Shown: one piece after another, positions 18,667-27,882 of the stretch
How positions within the stretch are numbered: position 1 is the first letter of the stretch
Layout of the letters: each line of letters starts with the position of its first letter
Origin: Methylobacterium brachiatum
Lineage (GTDB): Bacteria; Pseudomonadota; Alphaproteobacteria; Rhizobiales; Beijerinckiaceae
DNA: 63,317 bases
Direction: 5' to 3'
NCBI RefSeq assembly: GCF_020523825.1
Contig: NZ_JAJALK010000025.1
Span: forward strand, 1 to 63,317
Made by a program: the position numbers and the translations under genes
The notes under the pieces: generated by a model
Seen by the model: the letters and a program-made list of their open reading frames with translations, nothing else
Database searches by the model: none
What the model was told of the DNA's origin: nothing

Positions 18667-20022
18667 ATGAACCTCTACCGATTACTGCGTGATCGGCAGG
18701 ACGCCGGAAAGCCGGTGACGGTCGGCCTGATCGGTGCCGGGAAATACGGAACGATGTTCCTGGCCCAGGCCCGCACGACGCCGGGGATGCAGATCGTCGC
18801 GGTCGTCGATCTCGACCTGGGGCGGGCCGCCCGTCAGCTCGCCGCCTGTTACTGGCCGGCGGAACAGGTCGCGGCCCACTCCTGCGAAGACGCGATCCGA
18901 ACCGGCCGGACCTGCCTGACGGACGACGCCGACGCGGTGATCCGGGCCGGTGGCATTGAGGTGATCATCGAGGCCACGGGCGATCCGCGCACCGGCATCC
19001 GCATCGCGCTCGCCGCCATCGCGGCCGGCAAGCACGTGGTGATGGTCAACGTCGAGGCCGACGTGGTAGCGGGCCCGCTGCTCGCGCGGAAGGCCACTCA
19101 GGCGGGCGTCGTCTACTCGCTCGCCTACGGTGATCAACCGGCGATCGTCTGCGAGCATGTCGACTGGGCCCGCGTCTGCGGCTTCCGGGTGGTCGCGGCC
19201 GGCAAGGGCACCCGCTACCTGCCGCGGTTCCACCAATCGACGCCCGACACAGTGTTCGGTAACCTGCCGGGGCTGATCGAGATTGAGGACCGGTCTTCGA
19301 TCAACCCGAAGATGTTCAATAGCTTCGTGGACGGGACCAAGTCAGCGATCGAAACGACCGCGATCGCCAACGCGACCGGCCTCTGGGCCCAGTCGCAGGG
19401 CCTCGCCTTCCCGCCGGCGAGCCGCTTCGAACTCGCCGACGTGCTGCGCCCGAAGGAGGAGGGCGGCAGCCTGGAATTTACCGGGGTAACGGAATGCGTC
19501 TCCTCCCTCACCCGGGACGGGTCGAGCGTTCCGCACAACCTCGCCCACGGAACCTTCGTGGTGGTCGAGGCGGCGGAGGACAGCGCCTACACCCGGGAAT
19601 GTTTTCGCGAGTACCACATGCTGCCTGACGCGACCGGACGCTACGCGGCCCTGTACCGGCCGATCCACTTCAGCGGCCTGGAACTCGGCATCTCGGCGGC
19701 CTGGGCCGCCCTGCTCAGGCAGCCGACCGGCGCCCCGACTAGCTTCAGCGCCGACGTGGCGGCCATCGCCAAGCGCGACCTGAAGGCCGGCGAAACGCTC
19801 GACGGTGAAGGCGGCTACTGCGTTTGGGGTCGGCAAATTCCAGCCAAAGACTCCCTCGATGAAGGTTACCTGCCCCTCGGGCTGGCCCATCAGGTGCGGC
19901 TGATCCGCGACGTGCCGATGGGTACCGGGGTGCGCTGGGGCGACGTCGCCTTCGCGCCGGACGATCCCGTCGTGGCCTTGCGCCGCGAGATGGAGGCGGC
20001 CTTCGACCCGCGGCCGGCCTGA
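18667..20022 (+). CDS. NAD(P)-binding oxidoreductase with C-terminal SAF domain (second copy)
   Basis: This 451-residue protein is a paralogue of the one at 1191-2567, with the same Rossmann motif (G-L-I-G-A-G-K-Y-G) and SAF-like C-terminus (L-K-A-G-E-T-L-D-G-E-G-G, then V-P-M-G-T-G-V-R-W). It is intact although upstream genes of the cluster are broken. It sits in an operon with aldehyde dehydrogenase and a DctP binding protein. The substrate is not known to me; the pairing of both copies with LysR and transport genes points to parallel organic-acid pathways. Confidence 0.75.
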   Translation: MNLYRLLRDRQDAGKPVTVGLIGAGKYGTMFLAQARTTPGMQIVAVVDLDLGRAARQLAACYWPAEQVAAHSCEDAIRTGRTCLTDDADAVIRAGGIEVIIEATGDPRTGIRIALAAIAAGKHVVMVNVEADVVAGPLLARKATQAGVVYSLAYGDQPAIVCEHVDWARVCGFRVVAAGKGTRYLPRFHQSTPDTVFGNLPGLIEIEDRSSINPKMFNSFVDGTKSAIETTAIANATGLWAQSQGLAFPPASRFELADVLRPKEEGGSLEFTGVTECVSSLTRDGSSVPHNLAHGTFVVVEAAEDSAYTRECFREYHMLPDATGRYAALYRPIHFSGLELGISAAWAALLRQPTGAPTSFSADVAAIAKRDLKAGETLDGEGGYCVWGRQIPAKDSLDEGYLPLGLAHQVRLIRDVPMGTGVRWGDVAFAPDDPVVALRREMEAAFDPRPA

Positions 20023-20077
20023 TGGAACCCTCACCGCACCGTTCGACATCGACCCGCGCTTCGTGAAGGATCACACC

Positions 20078-21097
20078 ATGCAGACGCGCCGCGCCCTGCT
20101 CTCCACCGCCCTCGCGGCGCCGGCCCTCGTCCGGCTTGGGCGGCAAGTGGCGGCCGGCCGCGACCTGAAAATCTCGCACCAGTTCCCAGGTGGCTCGGAG
20201 GAGGAGGGCGACTTTCGGGACCGGCTCTGCCGGAAGTTCGCCGCGGCGTTGCGACAGCGATCCGAGGGGGCCCTCACGGCGACGGTCTATCCGAACGCGT
20301 CGCTCATGAAGACCAACGCGCAGTTCGCAGCCCTTCGCAAGGGCGCGCTCGACCTGAGCCTCTTCCCACTCGCCTATGCCGGCGGCCAGCTCCCGGAGCT
20401 CAATATCGGGCTGATGGCCTGCGTCGTTGGCTCCTACGCCCAGGGTGCGGCTTGGAAGACCGCGCCGGTCGGGCGCAAGCTCGCCGCGTTCCTGGCCGAG
20501 AAGGGCATCGTTATCGTGGCTTGGGTCTGGCAGGCGAACGGCGTCGTGTCCCGCGCCAACCCGATCGTCGTGCCCGAAGACGTGCGGGGTCTCAAGACTC
20601 GGGGCGGGTCCCGCGAGATGGACATCTTGCTCCTCGCCGCCGGGGCCGCAACGCTACCGTTGCCGTCGAACGAGATCTATGCGGCGATGCAGACAGGGGT
20701 GGTGGACGCTGTCGTCACCTCGTCGACGAGCATGATCTCCTTCCGCCTGGAGGAGACCGGAAAGCACCTGACGACAGCGCGCGACCGCACCTTCCTCTTC
20801 ACCTTCGAGCCTCTGCTGATGTCGAAGGCGATCTTCGATTCTCTCACGTCTGGCGAGCGTGACCTGATCATGGCAGCGGGGGCCGAACTGGAGCCGTTCG
20901 GCACGGCGGGCTCGAAGGCGGATGAGGACAAGGTCGTCGAGGTCTTTCGGAAGGCCGGGGTTCAGGCGCAGGAGATCGATAAGACCGCGTTCGAGAAATG
21001 GCTGGCGCTCGCCCGCACGTCGACCTGGAAGGATTACGCGGGACGGAGTGCCGAAGCGGCCGAGCTGCTGAAGCTGTCTCAGGACATCCAAGCCTGA
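20078..21097 (+). CDS. TRAP-type substrate-binding protein (DctP family), orphan
   Basis: This protein of about 339 residues has a short signal-like N-terminus (M-Q-T-R-R-A-L-L-S-T-A-L-A-A-P-A) and the DctP fold. The conserved carboxylate-binding arginine is likely in L-K-T-R-G-G-S-R. I chose the ATG at 20078 because GAAGGA lies just upstream; a GTG at 20063 is possible but lacks one. TRAP systems need small (DctQ) and large (DctM) membrane subunits, and neither is nearby. It may use subunits encoded elsewhere or feed a sensor. Dicarboxylates, sugar acids and keto acids are usual ligands. Confidence 0.82.
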   Translation: MQTRRALLSTALAAPALVRLGRQVAAGRDLKISHQFPGGSEEEGDFRDRLCRKFAAALRQRSEGALTATVYPNASLMKTNAQFAALRKGALDLSLFPLAYAGGQLPELNIGLMACVVGSYAQGAAWKTAPVGRKLAAFLAEKGIVIVAWVWQANGVVSRANPIVVPEDVRGLKTRGGSREMDILLLAAGAATLPLPSNEIYAAMQTGVVDAVVTSSTSMISFRLEETGKHLTTARDRTFLFTFEPLLMSKAIFDSLTSGERDLIMAAGAELEPFGTAGSKADEDKVVEVFRKAGVQAQEIDKTAFEKWLALARTSTWKDYAGRSAEAAELLKLSQDIQA

Positions 21098-21124
21098 GCC
21101 GCACGTCACGAAGAACGGATCGAC

Positions 21125-21901
21125 ATGACCGGACAGATACTCGAGGAGACGTCTGGCTCCTGCGCCACGCTAACGATCAGTCAACCGGCGCGGCGCAACG
21201 CGCTGACGGTCCTGATGTGGCAGGATCTTGCGAAACGCGTGCGGGCCCTCTCCCGAGACGATGGCATGCGCTGCATCGTCATTCGCGGCGCGACCCCGGA
21301 AGCGTTTTCCGCGGGCGCAGACATTTCCGAATTCCACGCCACGCGCGCGACCCACGCGCAGGTGGTTCGATTCCATGAGGAGTATGTCGGCGGTTGCCTG
21401 GAGGCGATCGCCACCTGTCCCGTGCCCATCGTCGCGGCGATCCGTGGCTCCTGCTTCGGCGGCGGTCTCGAGATCGCCGTCGCATGCGATATCCGGATCG
21501 CTGCCGCTGACGCCCGCTTCGGTGCTCCAGTCGGACGCATGGGCTTTCCGATGGCGCTCGGCGAGACCGAAGGCCTATTCAAGCTTGTCGGGCCGGCGGT
21601 CACCGCGGAACTGCTGATCGAAGGTCGTCTCTTCGATGCCCAAACAGCCCACGAGAAAGGCTTGGTGTCCCGGGTCGTCCAGACGGAGGCTTTCGAGCGT
21701 GCCACGATCGAGACGGTGGAGAACATCTGTGCGAGCGGCATTCGGGCTGCCCGCTCGCATAAGCAGCAGATCCGACGTCTGATGCAGGATGCCACCGCCG
21801 TCACGCGCGCCGAGCGGATGGAAGTTTACAGCTTCGCGGATAGCGAGGAGTACAAGCGCGGCGTTGAAGCATTCCTGACGAAAGCGCGTCGCCGCCGCTG
21901 A
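21125..21901 (+). CDS. Enoyl-CoA hydratase/isomerase family protein
   Basis: This 258-residue crotonase-fold protein has the oxyanion-hole segments F-S-A-G-A-D-I-S-E-F (near residue 60) and R-G-S-C-F-G-G-G-L-E-I-A (near 110). It would hydrate or isomerise a CoA thioester. It is the last gene of the plus-strand cluster, 27 bases after the DctP gene, followed by an AT-rich break. The crotonase family is broad, so the exact reaction is open. Confidence 0.84.
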   Translation: MTGQILEETSGSCATLTISQPARRNALTVLMWQDLAKRVRALSRDDGMRCIVIRGATPEAFSAGADISEFHATRATHAQVVRFHEEYVGGCLEAIATCPVPIVAAIRGSCFGGGLEIAVACDIRIAAADARFGAPVGRMGFPMALGETEGLFKLVGPAVTAELLIEGRLFDAQTAHEKGLVSRVVQTEAFERATIETVENICASGIRAARSHKQQIRRLMQDATAVTRAERMEVYSFADSEEYKRGVEAFLTKARRRR

Positions 21902-22101
21902 ATGTGACTGTCGTTTTTCTGTTCCAACCCTGCACATACTAATCACAAAATTCGTAAGTTTCTATAAAATGACGATATTCTGATAGATGTCTGAAATCAA
22001 GTTATAATTTTTCAGTTTACCGCTTCGCATCGAACAGCATTGCCGATTGTAGCAACAGCCATTTGCGAGTCATACCGCGACCGGGGCAGTAGGAGGTTAA
22101 A

Positions 22102-22737
22102 ATTCTCCCTTTCCAGCTTCCATACATTCCGCCGCAGGACCGCTTCGATAGCTTGGGCTCGGCGCTGGTCAACCTTGGTGGTTGTTACCCCGAGGCCACG
22201 TGCCAACATACAGGAATCGACCCAGACACGGGGAAGATGTTCGAGGTTGATGTGCCCCGGTGGCTCCACCGCAGTGAGGCTGGAAGCTGGCCGCGGCCGA
22301 CGTCCAGCATGGAACGAATTGAATCCCTCGAGCGCGGCGTGTTCGCCTCTCTGCCGGAGGATGTTCGTGTCCCCTTCGCGCGCGCCCTGAAAGCGATCTC
22401 CCTGCGCGCCACCGACGAGCTCGTGGCATGGCTCGGGTTGGGACGTATGCAGGCCGCTGGATTCGCACAGCACTACGGCTTGCCGACAGAATTTCTAGAT
22501 CTCACGGCCAGTCTCGCCGTTGCCACCGCCTTCGCCCTTGGTGATCCGGAGGAATGGACCTCGCCGAAACGGGTGTCCTTCGCCGTGCTCGACATGCGCC
22601 GCGCCGTTGACACGCTGAGATTGAGCGAGGGTGGCCCCGCTCAATGTCGAAACGGGGAGGGGTCAGACCGGCTCGTGGATCTCCGATACGGGAAACTGTT
22701 GTGCGAGGTGATCGACCACGGCCTCGATGAACAGTGA
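22102..22737 (+). CDS. FRG-domain protein, convergent with the ATPase island
   Basis: The frame is open from 22093 to 22737. Its centre reads W-L-H-R-S-E-A-G-S-W-P and then Q-H-Y-G-L-P-T-E-F-L-D-L-T-A-S-L-A-V-A-T-A-F-A-L, the core of FRG domains, which are common in phage-defence and toxin-like proteins but of unknown chemistry. Start choice is difficult. AGGAGG at 22091-22096 is well placed only for an ATT at 22102; the first conventional candidate is TTG at 22153, without a ribosome site. The last 75 bases overlap the 3' end of the FtsK-like gene on the other strand, so the natural C-terminus may have been replaced at an island boundary. It may be partial. Confidence 0.6.
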   Translation: MLPFQLPYIPPQDRFDSLGSALVNLGGCYPEATCQHTGIDPDTGKMFEVDVPRWLHRSEAGSWPRPTSSMERIESLERGVFASLPEDVRVPFARALKAISLRATDELVAWLGLGRMQAAGFAQHYGLPTEFLDLTASLAVATAFALGDPEEWTSPKRVSFAVLDMRRAVDTLRLSEGGPAQCRNGEGSDRLVDLRYGKLLCEVIDHGLDEQ

Positions 22738-25700
22738 GGAGGCCAGTGGCACCTGTGCGTAGATGAGGTCCTGCTCGCCTTCCAGCCTCGCGAGAAGATG
22801 CCCGCGACCGAGCAGCCGCTCAGCCCCGGTCTGGCCAAGCGCGATCTCGGAGGTGCCCTCGGAGTCGACGCGCAGGATCAGGCGATTGCCGAGCTGTGAG
22901 CGGAGCTGCATCGGCATCACGCTCGCTTCCGGCCGTTGCGCCGCGAAGATCAGGTAAATGCCCGCAGCGCGCGCCATTACGCCCAGGCGGCCCACCGTCG
23001 CCGTGACGGCGGTGCGATACTCCTCCGAGAGCATCCACTCGGCGAATTCATCGTGGATGACCCAGTAAGCCGGGAGCTGCTCGGACGGTGCGACCTTCGC
23101 GTTGTAAGCCGCGATATTGGCGACGCGGACCGTGCGGAAGAGCTTGTAGCGTCGCTCCATCTCCGCGACGAGCGCCTCGAGCCGCTGTATCGCGGCGGCC
23201 TGGTTGTCGATCAAGCCGCCGTCCAGGTGGGGGAGGGCATCGAAGGCGAAGTAGTCGACGCCCTGCTTCGGATCGATCAGGATGATTTGCGCTTGCCGGG
23301 GTGTATTCGTGATGGCGAGACCGAGCAGGATGGCCTGCATGAGCACGGACTTTCCCGACCCCGTGCTTCCGGCGATCAGCGTGTGGGGCGCGTGCAAGCC
23401 TCCCGGTGAGAAGGTCAGAAGTGAGTTGTCCTCTTCCTTGAGTCCGATCACGAGGTCTTGGTTGCCGTTCCCGGACGGCTGTGGCCTCCAGCGCTCCCAG
23501 ACCTGCTCGATCGTGACAACCCGTCGCTTCGGTCGCGCGATCGCGATGGCGACGGCCCCCGGCTCAGGGCGCGCCGAGACGACGGTCAGGCTGAAGGTGC
23601 TCAGCAGCTGCGAGCGGTACTTAGTGACGAGCTCCGCTGTCATGTTCGCGCTGCCAGCGAAGCGGAGGAGGGCGGTGTTGGGCGTCAGCAACTGAGACAC
23701 CGATTTGGCCTGTAGCCCGAGCTGCTGCAATGCGCTGCGGGTCGCGGTCGCAACAGTCCCGAGCCAGGTCTGATCGTCCTCATCTGATTGGACGTGCGCT
23801 TGGATCAGCGCGTCGATGACATCGTCGCCCTTCGGTGGGACCGGAACACCGGTGGATCCCGCGTCGCCGACTTCCGCGTCGGGCGATACGGAAGCGGGCG
23901 AAAGCGCCTCTGGTCCGATCGGATCAGGCTCGGTCACTGACGGGGGCGGCACCGCCGGAATCGCGGAGGTGTCGCGGCCAGTGACCTGGGCTGGGAGAAC
24001 GGCGCCGGCCGCGGTGCGGATCGGCGCTGGGTCGAGATCCTGCGCGAAGGCGAGGAGCAGCGCCTTCAGCTCGGCGCGCCCGTAGATCTCCTGCTGGCAG
24101 TCGCTCAAGCCTGTGACAGGCGCCACCTCTGTCGGGCTCGGCTCATCGCTCGCGGTCGGAACGAAGATATGACTGTATCCGCGCACGCGGAGGTCACACC
24201 GGCCTTCTCGCACCGCCCGCCGCCACTCGGAGAGGTTCATCGGGCTCGCGGCGGGAACCTGGATGCCATCGAGCAGCAAGTCTCCCAGTCGCGAGAGCCA
24301 AGACTCGCGATCCAGGCGTGTGCCCTCACCGAGCAGAGCCTCGCGAACGCGTTTGACGGTGTCACGCAGCTGCTTTGCCGACTCCTTGCGTTTGACCGGG
24401 AGCAGCGTGGCGCCGACGTACTTGGCTTCGGTCACCACGATCGTAAGCTCGAGGCGTCCGTCTGGCCGCTCTTGAGGCGCGAGGGCCAAGATGTCGGCCT
24501 GCGTCTCCTCTCGGGCGCCGAGCCAGGCCGCGTAGTCGTCGAGGAAGTACCAACCGACGAGTGCGGTCGGGTCGAATTCGCGCCGCGCGAGATATCGGCT
24601 GAGCACGACCCCGATGAGTTCGCTGGCAGCCTCGCCGCGCTTGGCCGCACGCAGGACGATATCGCCCGACACGTCGTTTGCCGCGGTGATGAGCTTGTCC
24701 GCCAACGCCTGAACGGCTGCCTCGTCCAGGCCGAGGTGCAACCCGTTCAGTCGGGTCCGCACCATGGCCCGAAGGAGCCCGAGGGGTGCTAACGAGGAGA
24801 TGACGACATTGCGCCCCTGGGTGGCCGACTGCTTGTACCGGATGACACGAACCTTCTGGTTCTGAAGCTGCCGGCGATCGAGCAGCTCGTCGTGGTTCAC
24901 CACCCAAGCACCCAGGTCGTGCGTCTCCGCGAAGATGCGGGCCGTTCTAGGGTCGTGGAAGTCGAGCTGCCGGGTCGGGAGCAGCCGCCGGTCGCCATCC
25001 TCACGAAAGTCCCCTTTCAGGAAGGTCGTGGCCGCTGACAGGAAGGCCCAGCCCTCTCGGCTCTGGACGGGACAGCAGAGGTAGACGGCCGATTTCAAGT
25101 CATCGGCACAAGCCGGCCGCCGGCGCGACCAGCGAGCTGGCAGCAACGCCTCGAGATCGGCGGGCCGGGCCGACTCCGCGTACCATTCCAGTGTTGCGTG
25201 CCGCGAGATGACATCTTGGCTGAAGACGATATCGTAGGGCCGTCCGTCGCGCGGATCCGGTGGGGGCGCTTCATCGGCGATCACGCTGATGCGCAAACGC
25301 GCCATGAAGTCTTGTGTGGCCTCTGAGGCTGAGTAGCTGTCGGCGTCCTCCTCAGCCGACAGTATCGAGCGGTAGAGCTCGCGCAGGCGCGGGGGATCGG
25401 TATGCCGGAGCATCACCTGACAGCGCACGTCTTCGGCGTCGTCGTGAATGCCACCCAGGCCCTGCACGACCGATTGCGGGAGCCGTGGCGAGTCACAATC
25501 AAACAGCACGACAGACAGGTTCGCGCGCTCGTGCGGATGCAGTGCGATGTAGCGCCGAACGAGGTCGAGAACACAGGCTGCCCCCGCGCTCGGGTCGTCG
25601 TTGACGTCCGCGGAGCCGTCCCGGTCCAGCACCGGCGCTTCGTGCAGCGTGTAGTCGCCCTTGGTGTCGACCAGCGCGAGCAGGTCGGCCTTCCGGCCCG

Positions 25701-27882
25701 TCCAAGATACCACCACCTCCGGGTAGAAGGGGTGTTCGAGATCCGCCGCGAGATCGCGGAAGAACAGCCGGGTATCGCCGCCTTGTCCGTCTCCGCCGGC
25801 GATCGCGAGCCGGACGATCCGCGTGACGAGTTGCGCCTTGCGCCACAGCGCTGCCAATCGCAGGGGGTGCCAGGGCGCCACGATCGCAGCCGGTTCGCCG
25901 TCGTCGACGGCGGTGGTTCCCGACTCTAGGAGCGGCCGCAGAAGCGCCTCCCGGTTCCGGTCGCCGGGCGCCAAGCGCATCAGCTGCTCGAGCAGCGTGG
26001 CGTAGGCTCCCGCCTGAAGCCGCAGCCCCTCCGCACCGGCCCCGTGTGTTCGGAAGCCGCGAACGGCGTCGGCGAAGGCGGTTCGGAACGCATCGAACGC
26101 GGCCGCGAGCGTGCTGGCGGCCTCGGGCGTGATCAGGCCTTCCGCCACATGGTTCTGCAGCCGCACGGGCCAGAACAGCGCCAGATCGTTCTCCTTGCGG
26201 TACACGGCCAGAAGCGAGCCACGGTCCCGGTCGTAGGCCGGCACGAGGGTGCGCAGGTCGCGCAGATCGATGGTCCCTGCGCGGCGGCCGGCCACGGCCG
26301 GCTCACGCGCGGTCCGACCGGTCGTGAACGGATGCGCCTCCAGGCGGGCCCAATCGTCGACGAATTGCGACGCGATGACGTTCGGCTCGTAGCGCCAGAT
26401 CAGTTGCGTGGAGGAGACCTGAACGGATCCCGTCGCGGTCTCGCTCTCCATGTCGAGCTGGAACTTCAGCTGCAGCGCGGCTTTCGCAGTCGAGCGGTTC
26501 GGGACGCCCTTGGTTTTGGCTTGGCGCCACTCGGCAAGCAGCGTGTGGAAGTCGAGCAACGGTCCGAGATCGAGAACGACATCCGGCCCGAGCAGGCGCT
26601 GCAATCCGGCGTAGCGCAGGGCGAAGTAGGCGCCCGCATCCGCGTTGAGCGAGCGGAGGTCGCGCTTCGTTGCGCGGTCGCAGCGGATCCTGAGCGTGCG
26701 CTTGGTACCGCCTTGGGCGAGGAACGTCTCCATCGCGGCGGCCAGACCGGCTAGGAAGTCGGACGTTTCGCGAGGGCGCCCGTAGATCAACTTGTCCCAG
26801 GCAGACTTGAGCTTGCGATCAATCCGCAGCTCGTCGCGGTGGGCGTCGTAGAACTCAACGTCCTCTGGGCGCGGATCGGATGGGGTGCGCTCGGACAGAA
26901 GCCGGAGATATTCCTCGTCCTCTGCGGAGAGCAGGCCGTCCTCGCCTTCCGCAAAAAACCGACGGGTCTCGTTGCCGAGATTAAACTTCTCGCGCGTCAG
27001 CCCTTCGAACAGGGGCTTGATCTGCTCCCACTCACATTCTGCCAGTGCCGCGGCTTCCGCGTTCCAGCCGGGATGTGCGCTGATGAACGCTTCGATGACC
27101 GGATGATAGCATTCGGAGATCCCGACCCGTGTCTTGGCGAACGCGGCACGCAGATCATCCTCGTTCAGCAGAAGCTGCGCTTGCGTCTCCTTCAGGAGGA
27201 GGCCCTTCCGGCGCCGGTTCAGGCCTGCGAATTCCCGCTGCCAGGCCGAGGTGTGACGGCGCGAACGCTCCTTGATGCTCGTGAAGGCGGTCGGATCCTT
27301 GGGCAGTTGCAGGGCCGGGAGGGCAGCCCCGAGGGCGTTGATGAGCGGATGCCCTTCGTCCCGGCACGCGGCGCTCACGCGCAGGACGTAGCCCGCGAAG
27401 CGGTCGAGGGAGGTCGTGCGCAGCTGGCTCAGTCCGGCGAGCGCGCGCTCGAAGACGACGCGCAGATCGTCAGTGAGGCCGAGGTCTGCCTCGACGGCCG
27501 CGACCCAGAGCGGCAGCCGCTCGAGAAGTTCGGGCACGCCGAGGCGGCTCATGTCTTGGAGCGACTGCTCCTCGTCGCCGCCGAGGGTGGTGACGAGGTA
27601 AGCCCCCTTCTCGCACGCGGCGTCCCGGTAGAAGGTCGCCGGCAGCGTCGTGAGAGCCTCCGCCGGCAACCCGCTCGCGCCGAACAGGCTCGCGGGCAGC
27701 TTGACGGCCACACGCGCGTCCAAAATCGGGTCTGCAAGCACGGCCGAGGCAATGGCAGCCGTCTGCGCGACGTTGAGGCCATCGATGAGGACGCGCGCGA
27801 TACCGGTACCGGCCTCCGCGTCGCCCAGCTCGGCGCGCAGTTGAGCCGCGGCCACGCGGCCGATGAGGTCGTTTCGGGTCAC
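22663..27882 (-). CDS. DndH/DptH-like protein with C-terminal FtsK/HerA ATPase
   Basis: This is a 1739-residue protein. The last 240 residues are an FtsK/SpoIIIE/HerA-type motor: Walker A G-S-T-G-S-G-K-S near residue 1500, Walker B I-I-L-I-D-P-K-Q, a second acidic motif W-V-I-H-D-E-F-A-E-W, and an arginine-rich sensor (A-A-Q-R-P-E). The 1,500 residues before it match no fold I can name. Size, domain order and position as the last gene after a DndF-like ATPase and a middle-sized protein agree with DndH/DptH of phosphorothioation-dependent restriction. It begins with GTG, overlapping the upstream stop by 4 bases. Its predicted role is DNA translocation or cleavage control during defence. No DndA-E or Ssp modification gene is in the window. 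Confidence 0.72.
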   Translation of the reverse strand: MTRNDLIGRVAAAQLRAELGDAEAGTGIARVLIDGLNVAQTAAIASAVLADPILDARVAVKLPASLFGASGLPAEALTTLPATFYRDAACEKGAYLVTTLGGDEEQSLQDMSRLGVPELLERLPLWVAAVEADLGLTDDLRVVFERALAGLSQLRTTSLDRFAGYVLRVSAACRDEGHPLINALGAALPALQLPKDPTAFTSIKERSRRHTSAWQREFAGLNRRRKGLLLKETQAQLLLNEDDLRAAFAKTRVGISECYHPVIEAFISAHPGWNAEAAALAECEWEQIKPLFEGLTREKFNLGNETRRFFAEGEDGLLSAEDEEYLRLLSERTPSDPRPEDVEFYDAHRDELRIDRKLKSAWDKLIYGRPRETSDFLAGLAAAMETFLAQGGTKRTLRIRCDRATKRDLRSLNADAGAYFALRYAGLQRLLGPDVVLDLGPLLDFHTLLAEWRQAKTKGVPNRSTAKAALQLKFQLDMESETATGSVQVSSTQLIWRYEPNVIASQFVDDWARLEAHPFTTGRTAREPAVAGRRAGTIDLRDLRTLVPAYDRDRGSLLAVYRKENDLALFWPVRLQNHVAEGLITPEAASTLAAAFDAFRTAFADAVRGFRTHGAGAEGLRLQAGAYATLLEQLMRLAPGDRNREALLRPLLESGTTAVDDGEPAAIVAPWHPLRLAALWRKAQLVTRIVRLAIAGGDGQGGDTRLFFRDLAADLEHPFYPEVVVSWTGRKADLLALVDTKGDYTLHEAPVLDRDGSADVNDDPSAGAACVLDLVRRYIALHPHERANLSVVLFDCDSPRLPQSVVQGLGGIHDDAEDVRCQVMLRHTDPPRLRELYRSILSAEEDADSYSASEATQDFMARLRISVIADEAPPPDPRDGRPYDIVFSQDVISRHATLEWYAESARPADLEALLPARWSRRRPACADDLKSAVYLCCPVQSREGWAFLSAATTFLKGDFREDGDRRLLPTRQLDFHDPRTARIFAETHDLGAWVVNHDELLDRRQLQNQKVRVIRYKQSATQGRNVVISSLAPLGLLRAMVRTRLNGLHLGLDEAAVQALADKLITAANDVSGDIVLRAAKRGEAASELIGVVLSRYLARREFDPTALVGWYFLDDYAAWLGAREETQADILALAPQERPDGRLELTIVVTEAKYVGATLLPVKRKESAKQLRDTVKRVREALLGEGTRLDRESWLSRLGDLLLDGIQVPAASPMNLSEWRRAVREGRCDLRVRGYSHIFVPTASDEPSPTEVAPVTGLSDCQQEIYGRAELKALLLAFAQDLDPAPIRTAAGAVLPAQVTGRDTSAIPAVPPPSVTEPDPIGPEALSPASVSPDAEVGDAGSTGVPVPPKGDDVIDALIQAHVQSDEDDQTWLGTVATATRSALQQLGLQAKSVSQLLTPNTALLRFAGSANMTAELVTKYRSQLLSTFSLTVVSARPEPGAVAIAIARPKRRVVTIEQVWERWRPQPSGNGNQDLVIGLKEEDNSLLTFSPGGLHAPHTLIAGSTGSGKSVLMQAILLGLAITNTPRQAQIILIDPKQGVDYFAFDALPHLDGGLIDNQAAAIQRLEALVAEMERRYKLFRTVRVANIAAYNAKVAPSEQLPAYWVIHDEFAEWMLSEEYRTAVTATVGRLGVMARAAGIYLIFAAQRPEASVMPMQLRSQLGNRLILRVDSEGTSEIALGQTGAERLLGRGHLLARLEGEQDLIYAQVPLASSLFIEAVVDHLAQQFPVSEIHEPV

